From: Echinicola pacifica DSM 19836
GTDB lineage: Bacteria > Bacteroidota > Bacteroidia > Cytophagales > Cyclobacteriaceae
NCBI RefSeq assembly: GCF_000373245.1
Contig: NZ_KB890738.1
Location: 439,713-503,712 of the forward strand
Length of the DNA: 64,000 nucleotides
Direction: 5' to 3'
Part shown: positions 54,565 through 62,857 of the stretch, one piece after another
Position numbering within the stretch: position 1 is the stretch's first letter
Layout: every line of letters starts with the position of its first letter
Notes under the pieces: generated by a model
The model's input: the letters and a program-made list of their open reading frames with translations, nothing else
Database searches by the model: none
What the model was told of the DNA's origin: nothing
Made by a program: the position numbers and the translations under genes

Positions 54565-54864
54565 TTAATAGAATATCTCCAAAGGCATCTTATTTGGCAA
54601 ATAATCGCAAATGATCAGCCCAAGATTCTCTATTTCCTTTCCGTCTGCTTTGTTTGTTATATAGTATTCAATACCCTGTGGTGGATATCCCTTCCCAAAT
54701 CCTATAGTAGCACCAAGCTCCTGCGCCATCAGCAAGCTGAAAAGGTGAAATTTTCCATTCATCTCTGCTGATTTAAAGTAATCCATCTTACTAGTGTAGT
54801 CTTTCCTCATGACTTCATTAGATATACCCTTGCCTGCCGTATCGATCGAAATGAATGTGGTCAA
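54565..54864 (-). pseudogene. small hypothetical frame, possible 5'-truncated remnant
   Basis: A 99-codon frame, opening at TTG 54864 with a TAG a short way upstream, whose sequence (for example FHLFSLLMAQELGAT, then IEYYITNKADGKEIENLG) looks like the C-terminal part of a real protein rather than random reading. No in-frame ATG lies near its beginning and no upstream half can be found. I do not recognise the family. It may also be a true small gene with a TTG start. Neighbouring sequence is noncoding. Confidence 0.3.
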
Positions 54865-54996
54865 ACTGAACTCCCCCAGTAATTCAGACCGCTAATGTCC
54901 CGTTCTTAGTTTGATTTTTTTTAGCTATCAAAATAATTCACCCTCCATAGACATCTCCATTTTTTTCATTAGTTTCATTGAAAACAACGCTCCGAT

Positions 54997-55443
54997 ATGT
55001 CCACTCGTCTTTACTTTGGTTATGCCAGCAATTTGGATCAGGATACACTAGTAGGAAGATTACAGCATCCACCAAAATTGATTGGAGTGGGTGTGCTTCC
55101 CCATTACGGTTTCCGCTTTAGCCACCCTAATCCCGATGGTTCCGCTCGCGCCAATATCCTTCCAAGCCCAAATGAAAATGTGTATGGTGCGGTCTATGAA
55201 ATTACTGAAGCTGATGTCTCGCACTTCTTGACTTCCGAGAAAGACTATGAGTTTACTGAAGTCTCCATCGCTATGAAAGAGGGAAACAGCTCTGCTTATA
55301 CTTTTATTTCTAATCAAAATGTAAGCAATATTTTCCCAAATCAGGACTATTACGAAACCATACTACGGGGAGGAAGAGCCCTGCAACTTCCCAACTCTTA
55401 CCTCAGCAGCATAATCAACCGATCACCCAATAAACTGTATTAA
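54997..55443 (+). CDS. gamma-glutamylcyclotransferase-like protein
   Basis: A 148-residue protein of the GGCT-like/AIG2 fold. The N-terminal YFGYASNLD (residues 6-14) matches the substrate-binding YGSN loop with an Ala substitution. The segment TSEKDYEF near 82-89 stands where the catalytic Glu usually occurs. Family members cyclize gamma-glutamyl amines to 5-oxoproline, but many bacterial members have unknown substrates. There is no signal peptide, so it is cytoplasmic. It stands alone between a gene remnant and noncoding DNA. Confidence 0.75.
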   Translation: MSTRLYFGYASNLDQDTLVGRLQHPPKLIGVGVLPHYGFRFSHPNPDGSARANILPSPNENVYGAVYEITEADVSHFLTSEKDYEFTEVSIAMKEGNSSAYTFISNQNVSNIFPNQDYYETILRGGRALQLPNSYLSSIINRSPNKLY

Positions 55444-55960
55444 AAAATAGTTAAACTGTCTATTTTAATAAATAAACTAAATGATTAGGATGTGTGTTAA
55501 ACCAAGATAATCTCCTAAAACCATGAGATTTCCGAAAGGCTTGGTTCTTACAAACTCCTAATCATTTTGCTGATTTGGGAATAGGAGGCTAGCTCTCGAA
55601 TTTCATTCGAGAAAAAGGAATTTCTTTTTTTTCTTGAAATAATATTGCCACTCCAAGACTATTCTATTTAACCCATATATGGATCCCAGGTCGCCGCCCA
55701 ACACGTGATTCTCAAGCATCATGCGAGCAGATAAATTGTATGAAAATATATAATGGGGAATAGAAGAATATATAGCTTTGCCCATGGCTAATACCTCTCT
55801 ATCCTAAAGGTCTAAAGTGGCCCATCATCCATACCTTAAAGGTAGCTCCTGCCTCATGCGCTTTTGCGCAGCGGTAGGGGGTAATGGTGCGAAACGAACC
55901 GCCAACAGGATAGCAATCCTCATGTACTGAATGGAAGGGATGTTGCTAAACAGCCTAATA
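55444..55960. other. 517-base gap with an inverted-repeat element
   Basis: No gene is supported. A hairpin CTCGAAT-TTC-ATTCGAG lies near 55594-55610, followed by an A/T-rich stretch. The part from 55799 to 55913 is a compact, GC-richer structured unit listed separately. The short minus-strand frame at 55603-55785 has no family signal. Confidence 0.5.
55799..55913. repeat. compact inverted-repeat element (MITE/REP-like candidate)
   Basis: About 115 bases bounded by CTATCCT (55799-55805) and AGGATAG (55907-55913), a perfect 7-base inverted repeat that extends imperfectly to 12 bases. Inside are TACCTT-A-AAGGTA (55832-55844), TGCGC-TTTT-GCGCA (55857-55870) and GCGGT/ACCGC (55871-55875, 55898-55902). 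GC content is higher than the flanks. This build is typical of small dispersed repeats. Whether copies exist elsewhere was not testable here. Confidence 0.45.
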
Positions 55961-57298
55961 TTAATCGTGTTTTTCTTCTACCAATTCATCCTGATCTTTG
56001 GGCTTCACATACCTAGGTCGGATGAGTAATCTCAGTGCAGGATCGAAGGAAAGGTAATTCCAAGCCCAGTCCATAAAGATCATGATGCGATTTTTCACGC
56101 CGACGATAGCCATCAGGTGAACAAACAGCCAGGTGATCCAGGCAAAAAACCCCTGGAATTTCAGGTAGGGAAGATCGACTACAGCAAGTTTGCGACCGAC
56201 GGTAGCCATAGAGCCTAGGTCTTTATATTTGAATTTCTTCAAAGGCCTATTGTCCGTCATCGCCTTAAAATTATCAGCCATTCGGTCGGCTTGTTGGATC
56301 GCTACCTGAGCCACTTGTGGATGGCCACGAGGATAGTCCTCATCGGTAAGGACACAGAGATCGCCGAGAACGAAGATATTTTCGGAGTCTTTCAGCTGGT
56401 TGTATTGATTGACGATCAGCCGTCCATTTGGGATCATCTGATCCTCTTTGAGGCCTTTTATCAGGTTAGGTTTCACCCCTGCAGCCCAGAGTAGGGTTTT
56501 CGTTTGGAGGCTTTCATGTTCTTTGATCTTGATGGTCATGCCATCATAGTCCTCCACGGCAGCATTCACCATGACTTCCACACCTAGTTTATCGAGATAT
56601 ACCACGGCTTTATCACTCGCCTCGGTGGACATTCCTGCGAGCAGTTTTGGGCCAGCCTCAGCGAGCACCACGCGCATATTCTTAAAGTTCAGCTCTGGAT
56701 AATCTTTAGGGAAAACGGTATTTCTGAGTTCCGCGATAGCTCCAGCGAGCTCCACGCCAGTAGGCCCACCACCTACGATCACCACATTCATCAGGGCCTT
56801 GCGCTCTTCCACATCGGCGATATTGATAGCCATCTCATAATTGGAGATGATGCGATTACGAATATATAGGGCCTCAGAGACGGTCTTCATGGGCGTGGCA
56901 TGCTCCATGATATTTTTCATTCCAAAATAATTGGTATCTGCCCCCATGGCAAGCACCAAGTGATCATAATCGATATAGCCGACATTGGTAAACAGCCTAT
57001 TGTTTTCCTGATCCAGCTTTTGGGCTTCTGCCATTCTGAAGCTGACATTTGGCGTATGGTGAAATACCCTACGAAGAGGGAAAGATATCGCACTTGGCTC
57101 CAGTGCAGCGGTGGCTACCTGATAAAACAAGGGTTGAAACTGGTGGTAATTGTTCTTATCCAGCAAAATGACCTGATACTCAGATTTGATCATCTCTCTG
57201 GCGAGCTTCAGTCCCGCAAATCCACCCCCTAATATTACCAGCTTGGGCCGGTTTGACACAGGGAGATTAGGAATCGGTTGGTTAGCTTCAAATACCAT
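55961..57298 (-). CDS. ndh: type II NADH:quinone oxidoreductase
   Basis: A 445-residue membrane-associated FAD enzyme oxidizing NADH and reducing quinone without proton pumping. FAD binds at GGGFAG (24-29), NADH at GGGPTG (176-181), and the quinone site motif AQVAIQQADRMADN is present near 320-333 after the GDxC/ANxx FAD stretch (LGDLCVLTD). A C-terminal amphipathic/hydrophobic segment (about 370-400, FFAWITWLFVHLMAIVG) attaches it to the membrane. Length is usual. On the minus strand a TATATTTG box lies 56-63 bases upstream of the start (57354-57361), a possible -7 element. Confidence 0.93.
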   Translation of the reverse strand: MVFEANQPIPNLPVSNRPKLVILGGGFAGLKLAREMIKSEYQVILLDKNNYHQFQPLFYQVATAALEPSAISFPLRRVFHHTPNVSFRMAEAQKLDQENNRLFTNVGYIDYDHLVLAMGADTNYFGMKNIMEHATPMKTVSEALYIRNRIISNYEMAINIADVEERKALMNVVIVGGGPTGVELAGAIAELRNTVFPKDYPELNFKNMRVVLAEAGPKLLAGMSTEASDKAVVYLDKLGVEVMVNAAVEDYDGMTIKIKEHESLQTKTLLWAAGVKPNLIKGLKEDQMIPNGRLIVNQYNQLKDSENIFVLGDLCVLTDEDYPRGHPQVAQVAIQQADRMADNFKAMTDNRPLKKFKYKDLGSMATVGRKLAVVDLPYLKFQGFFAWITWLFVHLMAIVGVKNRIMIFMDWAWNYLSFDPALRLLIRPRYVKPKDQDELVEEKHD

Positions 57299-57456
57299 GT
57301 AAATTGGATTTTTGTGAAAAGTAAGTTATGCTGGTTATCTGGCGGTGGTAGTACAAATATAAAAATCCCTCGATGGAAATGCACTTGTTTAGTCATGAAT
57401 GATGGGCACATTCAAAAGATTTATTATTTTTACGAAGCAGAAAAGTATATATATAT

Positions 57457-58164
57457 ATGGGAAGAGCATTCGAATTTAGAAAAGAGAGAAAATTCAAGCG
57501 ATGGAGTAAGATGTCCAAAGTTTTTACCCGATTGGGAAAAGACATCGTAATGGCCGTAAAACTGGGTGGCCCGGACCCTGAAAACAACCCCAAGCTGCGG
57601 ACGGTTATTCAGAATGCCAAAGGGGCTGCTATGCCCAAGGATCGTATCGAAGCGGCCATCAAAAGAGCCAGCAATAAGGACCAGAGCAACTATGAAGAGG
57701 TGGTATATGAGGGCTATGCGCCACACGGTGTGGCCATTCTCGTGGAAGCCTCCACAGATAATATCAATCGGACCGTCGCCAATGTGAGGCATTATTTCTC
57801 CAAAGGAGGAGGTTCTCTGGGCACCTCCGGATCAGTGAGTTTTATGTTTGATCATAAGGCGGTGTTTAGATTCCCGCAGGGAGAGCACGATTTGGAAGAA
57901 TTGGAACTGGAGTTGATTGATTTTGGCTTAGATGATATTGACGAAAATGAAGGTGAAATCTTCATTTATACCGCTTTTGAAGACTTCGGATCCATGCAAA
58001 AGGCATTGGAGGACAAAGGTATTGAGGTCACTAGTGCTGAATTTCAGCGCTTCCCTACCACCACCACCGAGCTTACTGAGGAGCAAGAGGAAGAGGTCAA
58101 TAAAATGATCGAAAAAATGGAAGAGGATGATGACGTCAACAGCGTTTATCACAATATAGCTTAA
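57457..58164 (+). CDS. YebC/PmpR-family DNA-binding/translation factor
   Basis: A 235-residue YebC-family protein (GRAFEFRK start, KGAAMPKDRIEAAIKRA, EVVYEGYAPHGVAILVEASTDN, and the acidic C-terminal tail DDDVNS). The family was described as transcriptional regulators (PmpR) and, more recently, as factors helping ribosomes through difficult sequences; which applies here is unknown. Length is typical. It is transcribed divergently from ndh and ends in a strong 13-base-stem terminator. The first ATG, at 57457, fits the conserved N terminus. Confidence 0.93.
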   Translation: MGRAFEFRKERKFKRWSKMSKVFTRLGKDIVMAVKLGGPDPENNPKLRTVIQNAKGAAMPKDRIEAAIKRASNKDQSNYEEVVYEGYAPHGVAILVEASTDNINRTVANVRHYFSKGGGSLGTSGSVSFMFDHKAVFRFPQGEHDLEELELELIDFGLDDIDENEGEIFIYTAFEDFGSMQKALEDKGIEVTSAEFQRFPTTTTELTEEQEEEVNKMIEKMEEDDDVNSVYHNIA

Positions 58165-58169
58165 GCATT

Positions 58170-58206
58170 AATAAGCCTTTGGGACTGTCCAAAGGCTTAT
58201 TTTATT
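58170..58206 (+). terminator. rho-independent terminator after the YebC gene
   Basis: AATAAGCCTTTGG (58170-58182) pairs perfectly with CCAAAGGCTTATT (58189-58201) around a six-base loop, followed by TTATTT. A 13-base stem makes it strong. Confidence 0.9.
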
Positions 58207-58455
58207 TCCCATTTATACAAAAAAAACAGTAAATTGGGTTTACTTTAGATAGTCATTATAGGGAACGGTTCCTTATAATAAGTCCTTTTTTCCTACCAGC
58301 TTTGGACCAGAAAAGCCAAATGGTAAAAACTCCGCATTCTTTAAGCGGCCCGCCCAAAATCCTAATGACTAGACTTAGGAAAAAAGATACGATCCTAGTG
58401 CCTTTCGTTATAGGCCGACAAAAAACAAAAACCTATTTTTATTAAATCATCGAAA

Positions 58456-59028
58456 ATGATATTTCCAAAGAGAAAAAACATTCAAACCGCCACCAGAGAG
58501 CAGCTCATCGTGGTGGGAAGCAAAAACCCCGTCAAGGTAAATAGCACTTCCAAGGGCTTCCATAAGATCTTCGACGAGCAGCACTTTATCGTGGAAGGGC
58601 TCAATATCAACTCCCAGGTCAGCGATCAGCCCATGGGAGATCAGGAAACTTATCAAGGAGCATTCAACAGAGCTTCCAATGCCCAAAAAACTTTCCCGGA
58701 GGCCGACTTTTGGGTAGGAATAGAAGGAGGTGTGGAAGATACAGGAGAGGAGATGTCCGCCTTCGCTTGGGTGGTGATCCTCAACAAAGCGGGTAAAATA
58801 GGCAAGTCCAAAACCGCTACTTTTATATTGCCGGAGGCCATAAGTAAGCTGGTCAGAGGAGGCATGGAGCTGGGAGAAGCAGATGATAAGGTGTTTGATA
58901 GAGAAAACTCTAAGCAGGAAAGTGGAGCAGTGGGTATCCTCACCAAGGGAGCTGTGGATCGCGCCAAATACTATGAGCAGGCCGTAAGTCTCGCCCTCAT
59001 ACCCCTATCCAATGAAGGATTATATTAA
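58456..59028 (+). CDS. inosine/xanthosine triphosphatase (YjjX family)
   Basis: A 190-residue phosphatase of the YjjX family, which removes non-canonical purine nucleotides such as ITP and XTP. The nucleotide loop VVGSKNPVKVNS (17-28), the QPMGDQETYQGAFNRA stretch and the EGGVED and FILPEAISKLV segments follow the family order. Length is usual. It has no close operon partner: 291 bases of noncoding DNA lie before it, including the YebC terminator. Cytoplasmic; housekeeping function in nucleotide-pool cleaning. Confidence 0.9.
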   Translation: MIFPKRKNIQTATREQLIVVGSKNPVKVNSTSKGFHKIFDEQHFIVEGLNINSQVSDQPMGDQETYQGAFNRASNAQKTFPEADFWVGIEGGVEDTGEEMSAFAWVVILNKAGKIGKSKTATFILPEAISKLVRGGMELGEADDKVFDRENSKQESGAVGILTKGAVDRAKYYEQAVSLALIPLSNEGLY

Positions 59029-59057
59029 GACCATCTATCGTTAATAGATTTTATCAA

Positions 59058-59089
59058 TTGGTTTAGAGAATTTATAGATATTATCTTTG
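59058..59089 (+). promoter_or_regulatory. promoter for thioredoxin-DUF6952
   Basis: TTG (59058-59060), 21 bases, then TATCTTTG (59082-59089), a close match to the Bacteroidota consensus. Transcription would start near 59096, giving a leader of about 37 bases to the ATG at 59133. Confidence 0.6.
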
Positions 59090-59132
59090 TTGTACCAAAA
59101 AGAAGGAATTAACAGCTAAATTGAATTAAGAT

Positions 59133-59447
59133 ATGTTACAAGAACTTGAACAAGACAACCTACAGGAAATCATTGCAGAGAATGACAAAGTGATCGTTCA
59201 ATATGGAGCGACATGGTGTGGCAATTGCCGCATTATGAAGCCTAAGATGAAGCGATTGGCAGGCAGCTACGAAGGCATCACCTTCTTATATGTAGACGCC
59301 GAAAAGCTTCCAGAATCTAGAAAACTCGCTCAAGTAACGAATCTACCAACTTTTGCAGCCTTCAAAGGCGGTGAATTGGTAAATCAGACACAAACAAATA
59401 AGGAAGAAAAACTAAAAGAACTAATCGATGAGATTGCCGATAATTAA
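59133..59447 (+). CDS. thioredoxin-fold protein with WCGNC site
   Basis: A 104-residue cytoplasmic thioredoxin-fold protein. The active site is WCGNC (28-32), with Asn in place of the Pro of classical thioredoxin, which would shift redox potential; NLPTFAAFKGG carries the cis-Pro. It overlaps the DUF6952 gene by 20 bases (59428-59447), so the two are translationally coupled. Similar pairs are found in Bacteroidota, often near a peroxiredoxin, not seen here. The precise partner is unknown. A good promoter lies upstream. Confidence 0.9.
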   Translation: MLQELEQDNLQEIIAENDKVIVQYGATWCGNCRIMKPKMKRLAGSYEGITFLYVDAEKLPESRKLAQVTNLPTFAAFKGGELVNQTQTNKEEKLKELIDEIADN

Positions 59448-59685
59448 GCACGTTCTTCAATTTATAGAAGAAAATGATGAAGATTGGGTAAATGAAACCA
59501 TTGAACTTCTGGAAAATATGACCGAAATCTCTTCTTTGAAGGATGAGGAGCTAGAGGTAATGGGCGAATTGCTCTCCAATCTATACGGAACCCTGGAAGT
59601 AAACAATATGATCAAAGAGGGCATGGACAAAAAAGAAGCCATGAACACCTTTATGAAAAGAGTGATGGGTTCCATAGACAAATAA
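59428..59685 (+). CDS. DUF6952 small acidic protein
   Basis: An 85-residue acidic, helical protein (IKHVLQFIEENDEDWVNETIEL... KEAMNTFMKRVMG) matching DUF6952, a family of unknown function. It overlaps the thioredoxin gene by 20 bases, so expression is tied to that redox protein and it may be a partner or regulator. No cysteine or catalytic motif is visible. A long perfect stem follows the stop. Confidence 0.85.
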   Translation: MRLPIIKHVLQFIEENDEDWVNETIELLENMTEISSLKDEELEVMGELLSNLYGTLEVNNMIKEGMDKKEAMNTFMKRVMGSIDK

Positions 59686-59705
59686 AATTGTCCTCAATGG
59701 ATGAA

Positions 59706-59747
59706 TCAAAAAAAGCCTTTGAATTAATTTTCAAAGGCTTTTTTTGA
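59706..59747. terminator. bidirectional terminator between DUF6952 and nitroreductase
   Basis: An 18-base perfect stem (59706-59723 with 59730-59747) around a six-base loop, carrying A on one arm and T on the other. It can end transcription of DUF6952 on the plus strand and nitroreductase on the minus strand. Confidence 0.9.
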
Positions 59748-59771
59748 TAGTTTACTCTCTTTATTAATGAA

Positions 59772-60374
59772 TTATCTTACCCACTTCACCTTATCAGCGA
59801 TAGGCTTACGACGGCCGGTAGGCCATACATCCAGGTTAGGCTTGGCCACATAGAAGAAGCCCATCAGCTGGTCATTCTCCTCCAGCTCGAAATATGCCTT
59901 TGCCTCGGGATAAAAAGTCACTCCACCCGTACCCCAATAAGCGGCAAGCCCATGTGCACAGGCGGTAAGGTACATATTCTGGACGGCCATCGCCACAGCA
60001 GATACCTCCTCCATTTCCGGCAAACCAGAAGCTTCATTTCTTTTCATTATTATCGCAATAATATGAGAGCACTTCAGCGGGCTTTCTTTGAATTTATCAT
60101 ATACGGCAGGCTTGAAAGTCCCCATTTTCTCCGATCTTTCCTTGTACAGCTCCGACTGATAGTCGGCCAGCTGCTGAAGACCATTTCCGCTAAAAACAGT
60201 AAATCTCCATGGCTCGGTAAGCTTATGTGTCGGCGCCCAATTGGCATTTTCCAGCATCTCCTCAATGATGGAATCCTCAACAGGATCATTCTCTTTGAAC
60301 TGCGATACGAACATTGATCGGCGATTACGAATGATCTTATTGACTTCCTCAAGGTTAAAAGTCGGTTTTTCCAT
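59772..60374 (-). CDS. nitroreductase-family FMN oxidoreductase
   Basis: A 200-residue FMN-dependent oxidoreductase of the nitroreductase family, related to short RdxA/YdjA-type enzymes. The N-terminal RNRRSMFVSQF segment binds FMN phosphate, APTHKLTEPWRF and the C-terminal GLAAYWGTGG segments fit the family. Cytoplasmic, usual length. Substrate is not readable (quinone, nitro compound or other). It converges on the shared terminator with DUF6952. Confidence 0.92.
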   Translation of the reverse strand: MEKPTFNLEEVNKIIRNRRSMFVSQFKENDPVEDSIIEEMLENANWAPTHKLTEPWRFTVFSGNGLQQLADYQSELYKERSEKMGTFKPAVYDKFKESPLKCSHIIAIIMKRNEASGLPEMEEVSAVAMAVQNMYLTACAHGLAAYWGTGGVTFYPEAKAYFELEENDQLMGFFYVAKPNLDVWPTGRRKPIADKVKWVR

Positions 60375-60598
60375 AATATAGTGGTGTTATGTTTTTATAT
60401 TTTCCCGTGTATCCCCTCACAATTGAAAGGAATGTGATTTCCCAACCTCAATTTAACAATTGTAGTTCAAGTACTGGTAAAATTTACATAAACTACCTTA
60501 TAAATTTTGATTTAATTCCCATTCTTCCCAAACCATAAGTCATTTTCTTTGTGTAACTTAAGCTTCATCAAAGTCAAAAACAAAAAAACCAGAAGACT

Positions 60599-61030
60599 AT
60601 GCCCAGCATTCATCCCTATCTCAATTATCTAGGCAATTGCGAAGACGCATTCAAGCTTTATAAGTCCCTCTTTGGTGGGGAATATTCTTATTTTTCGAGG
60701 TTTGGCGAGATGCCCCCTCAGGACGGTATGGAGGTGCCAGAAGAAAAGAAGAATCAAATTATGCATGTTTCCTTACCTATAAATGAGCACATCACGCTGA
60801 TGGGAAGTGACGTAGGATTTGGCTGGGAGTCCAAGACCATTGTTGGAAATAACATCTCCGTATCGATCACAGCAGACACTAAGGAGCAGGCAGAGCAATT
60901 TTTTTCGGGTCTTTCGGAAGGGGGTCAGGTGATCATGCCTATGGCCGATACCTTCTGGGGGGATTATTTCGGGATGCTAGTGGATCCCTTTGGTATCAAT
61001 TGGATGGTAAGTTATAATGCTGACGCTTGA
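60599..61030 (+). CDS. VOC-family protein (PhnB/3-demethylubiquinone methyltransferase-like)
   Basis: A 143-residue protein of the vicinal-oxygen-chelate superfamily, of the PhnB-like type. It has the NYLGNCEDAFKLYKSLFGG start (9-27) and the WGDYFGMLVDPFGINWMV end (about 120-137), which form the two beta-alpha-beta-beta-beta units. Reaction is unknown for most members of this subgroup. It is monocistronic, with an inverted-repeat terminator at 61108-61144. Confidence 0.88.
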   Translation: MPSIHPYLNYLGNCEDAFKLYKSLFGGEYSYFSRFGEMPPQDGMEVPEEKKNQIMHVSLPINEHITLMGSDVGFGWESKTIVGNNISVSITADTKEQAEQFFSGLSEGGQVIMPMADTFWGDYFGMLVDPFGINWMVSYNADA

Positions 61031-61107
61031 TAATAAGGATCTAAATTCCATTCACTTATAGCCCCCTGAGCGCCCAAAAGGGCTCTTCAAGGTTTATATT
61101 TTACAGA

Positions 61108-61144
61108 AATTGCCCCTTGCCTCATTGATAGGTAAGGGGCAATT
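61108..61144 (+). terminator. terminator after the VOC gene
   Basis: A 15-base stem with one G-U pair, AATTGCCCCTTGCCT (61108-61122) with AGGTAAGGGGCAATT (61130-61144), followed by CATTTTAT. Probably rho-independent. Confidence 0.7.
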
Positions 61145-61206
61145 CATTTTATAGGCTAGAGGAGAAATTGATTTCCAGCGAAAAGGCAAGGTGATTTTTA
61201 CGCTAA

Positions 61207-62397
61207 ATGTTTAATTTTGGCCATATGCCAGCTAACCCACCCCGACCTATTCTTCCGCTAATAGTACTCGCCCAATTTTGTTGCACCTCGATATGGTTTG
61301 CGCCTAATGCCGTGGCGGAGAAGATGCTTGCCAGCTATGACATCGCCGGCAATACGCTTCAAGACATTACCTCAGCGGTACAGTTTGGCTTTATCATTGG
61401 CACTTTATTATTTGCCATCCTCTGTTTAGCAGATCGATTTTCTCCTTCCCGGCTATTTTTCTTCAGTGCTCTCGCCGGCGCAGGGCTGAATGCCATGCTG
61501 CTGTGGGAAGGGAATACACTCAGCAGCTTACTTATACTTCGCTTTTTGACGGGGATTACTTTGGCAGGAGTTTATCCTGTGGGCATGAAAATCGCTGCTG
61601 ATTATTATGAGCGCGGTTTGGGAAGGACCTTGGGCTATTTGGTTGGCGCTTTGGTCCTAGGCACGGCTTTCCCTCATTTCCTAAGCGCCTTTGGCTCCTC
61701 CATGACCTGGCAAAGTGTCGTTTATACCACCACCTTTTTATCCACCCTGGGCGGTATAGGCATTGTTACGTTGGTCCCAGATGGTCCTTATCGCAGGCCC
61801 GCCGCTAGGGTGAACTTAAAAGCAGCCTTTAATGCGTTTAAAAACAGCACTTTTCGAAAAGTGGCTTTTGGATATTTTGGTCATATGTGGGAGCTCTATA
61901 CCTTCTGGGCCTTTGTGCCATGGATGATACTATTCTATAATAGCAGCCAAGGGGCTCACATTAATGTCCCATTATGGTCATTTCTGATAATTGGAATTGG
62001 CAGTGTGAGTTGTGCTTCAGCGGGGCTAATCTCCCTTAGAGTCGGAACTTTGCGAGTGGCAAAGCTATCTTTAGGGATTTCCATGCTTTGCTGCTTAGCC
62101 TCTCCAGCGGCATTTTTACTTCCTTCGGCCCCTCTATTTTTGTTGTTTATGATGGTCTGGGGAGCGGTTGTTGTTTCGGACTCCCCCTTATTTTCCACCT
62201 CTTTGGCCAAAAACAGTCCTCCCGAAATCATCGGCAGTGCCCTCACGGTGGTCAATGGACTTGGCTATGCGCTCACCATCATTAGCCTTCAGGGAAGCGC
62301 CTGGCTGATGACTATTATACCCGAGCAATATGCTTTATTTGGCTTAGGATTAGGCCCATTATTAGGCCTATGGTCATTGGCCAAAATAGGTAGATAG
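61207..62397 (+). CDS. MFS transporter
   Basis: A 396-residue major facilitator superfamily transporter with about 12 hydrophobic helices. The loop 2-3 motif appears as LADRFSPSRLFF, and helix 4 as RFLTGITLAGVYPVGMKIAADY. It resembles the NarK/sugar-phosphate-type MFS carriers by length, but cargo is not evident. Another possible start is Met7 (61225). A TAATTTTG sequence lies within the first codons (61212-61219), so the downstream start is worth considering. It stands alone between the VOC terminator and the SusC leader. Confidence 0.9.
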   Translation: MFNFGHMPANPPRPILPLIVLAQFCCTSIWFAPNAVAEKMLASYDIAGNTLQDITSAVQFGFIIGTLLFAILCLADRFSPSRLFFFSALAGAGLNAMLLWEGNTLSSLLILRFLTGITLAGVYPVGMKIAADYYERGLGRTLGYLVGALVLGTAFPHFLSAFGSSMTWQSVVYTTTFLSTLGGIGIVTLVPDGPYRRPAARVNLKAAFNAFKNSTFRKVAFGYFGHMWELYTFWAFVPWMILFYNSSQGAHINVPLWSFLIIGIGSVSCASAGLISLRVGTLRVAKLSLGISMLCCLASPAAFLLPSAPLFLLFMMVWGAVVVSDSPLFSTSLAKNSPPEIIGSALTVVNGLGYALTIISLQGSAWLMTIIPEQYALFGLGLGPLLGLWSLAKIGR

Positions 62398-62857
62398 ACC
62401 TAGCGATAAGTAATAACAATTTGGTAATACCGCAGTCTGCCCTACAATTTTTTACTTGTATTTTTCATTTTCTGTTATACCAACCTTTTTTACATAATTT
62501 GCAATAATCGAACGTAAAACTTGCATTATAATTACCAAAATTTGGTTTCATATAACATTATTAGCTGAAACTTTACCAAAATTAATTGTTTAAAGCACAA
62601 TAAATCTTAAACATTGTTAAAAAATTTATTGATGTTCTTTAGATTACTTTAAAAATTTTTTTACATTACTGGAGAATTAAGTTAAAGATTAGGTAAACAT
62701 TGAGTAAAAAGAGTCAAATATCCTTAACAGATTAAACCCAGAGAAGTAAGTAAAAATCACCCAAAAAATCCAAGAATTTTAGCATCGGTTCATCATCCAT
62801 ACGGGCATGATGAAATAAAGTAGTTTAATGTTTAAAATATTACCATAACCCTATTTT
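62398..62857. other. 460-base AT-rich leader upstream of a SusC gene
   Basis: No gene is supported. The sequence is strongly AT-rich and should contain the promoter for the SusC gene that follows. I see no perfect -7/-33 pair and no long repeat. A short T/A-rich stretch around 62560-62660 has little structure. Confidence 0.5.

Noticed and set aside
55603-55785. 60-codon minus-strand open frame
   Set aside because: No family pattern, overlaps poly-Lys/Phe low-complexity DNA, no promoter or neighbour support.
55857-55870. TGCGC-TTTT-GCGCA hairpin as a terminator
   Set aside because: Short five-base stem without a following T run on either strand; better explained as part of the inverted-repeat element.
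61212-61219. TAATTTTG as a promoter for the MFS gene
   Set aside because: It lies inside the predicted coding start and no TTG/TTTG is found 19-22 bases upstream; kept only as a hint for the later start.
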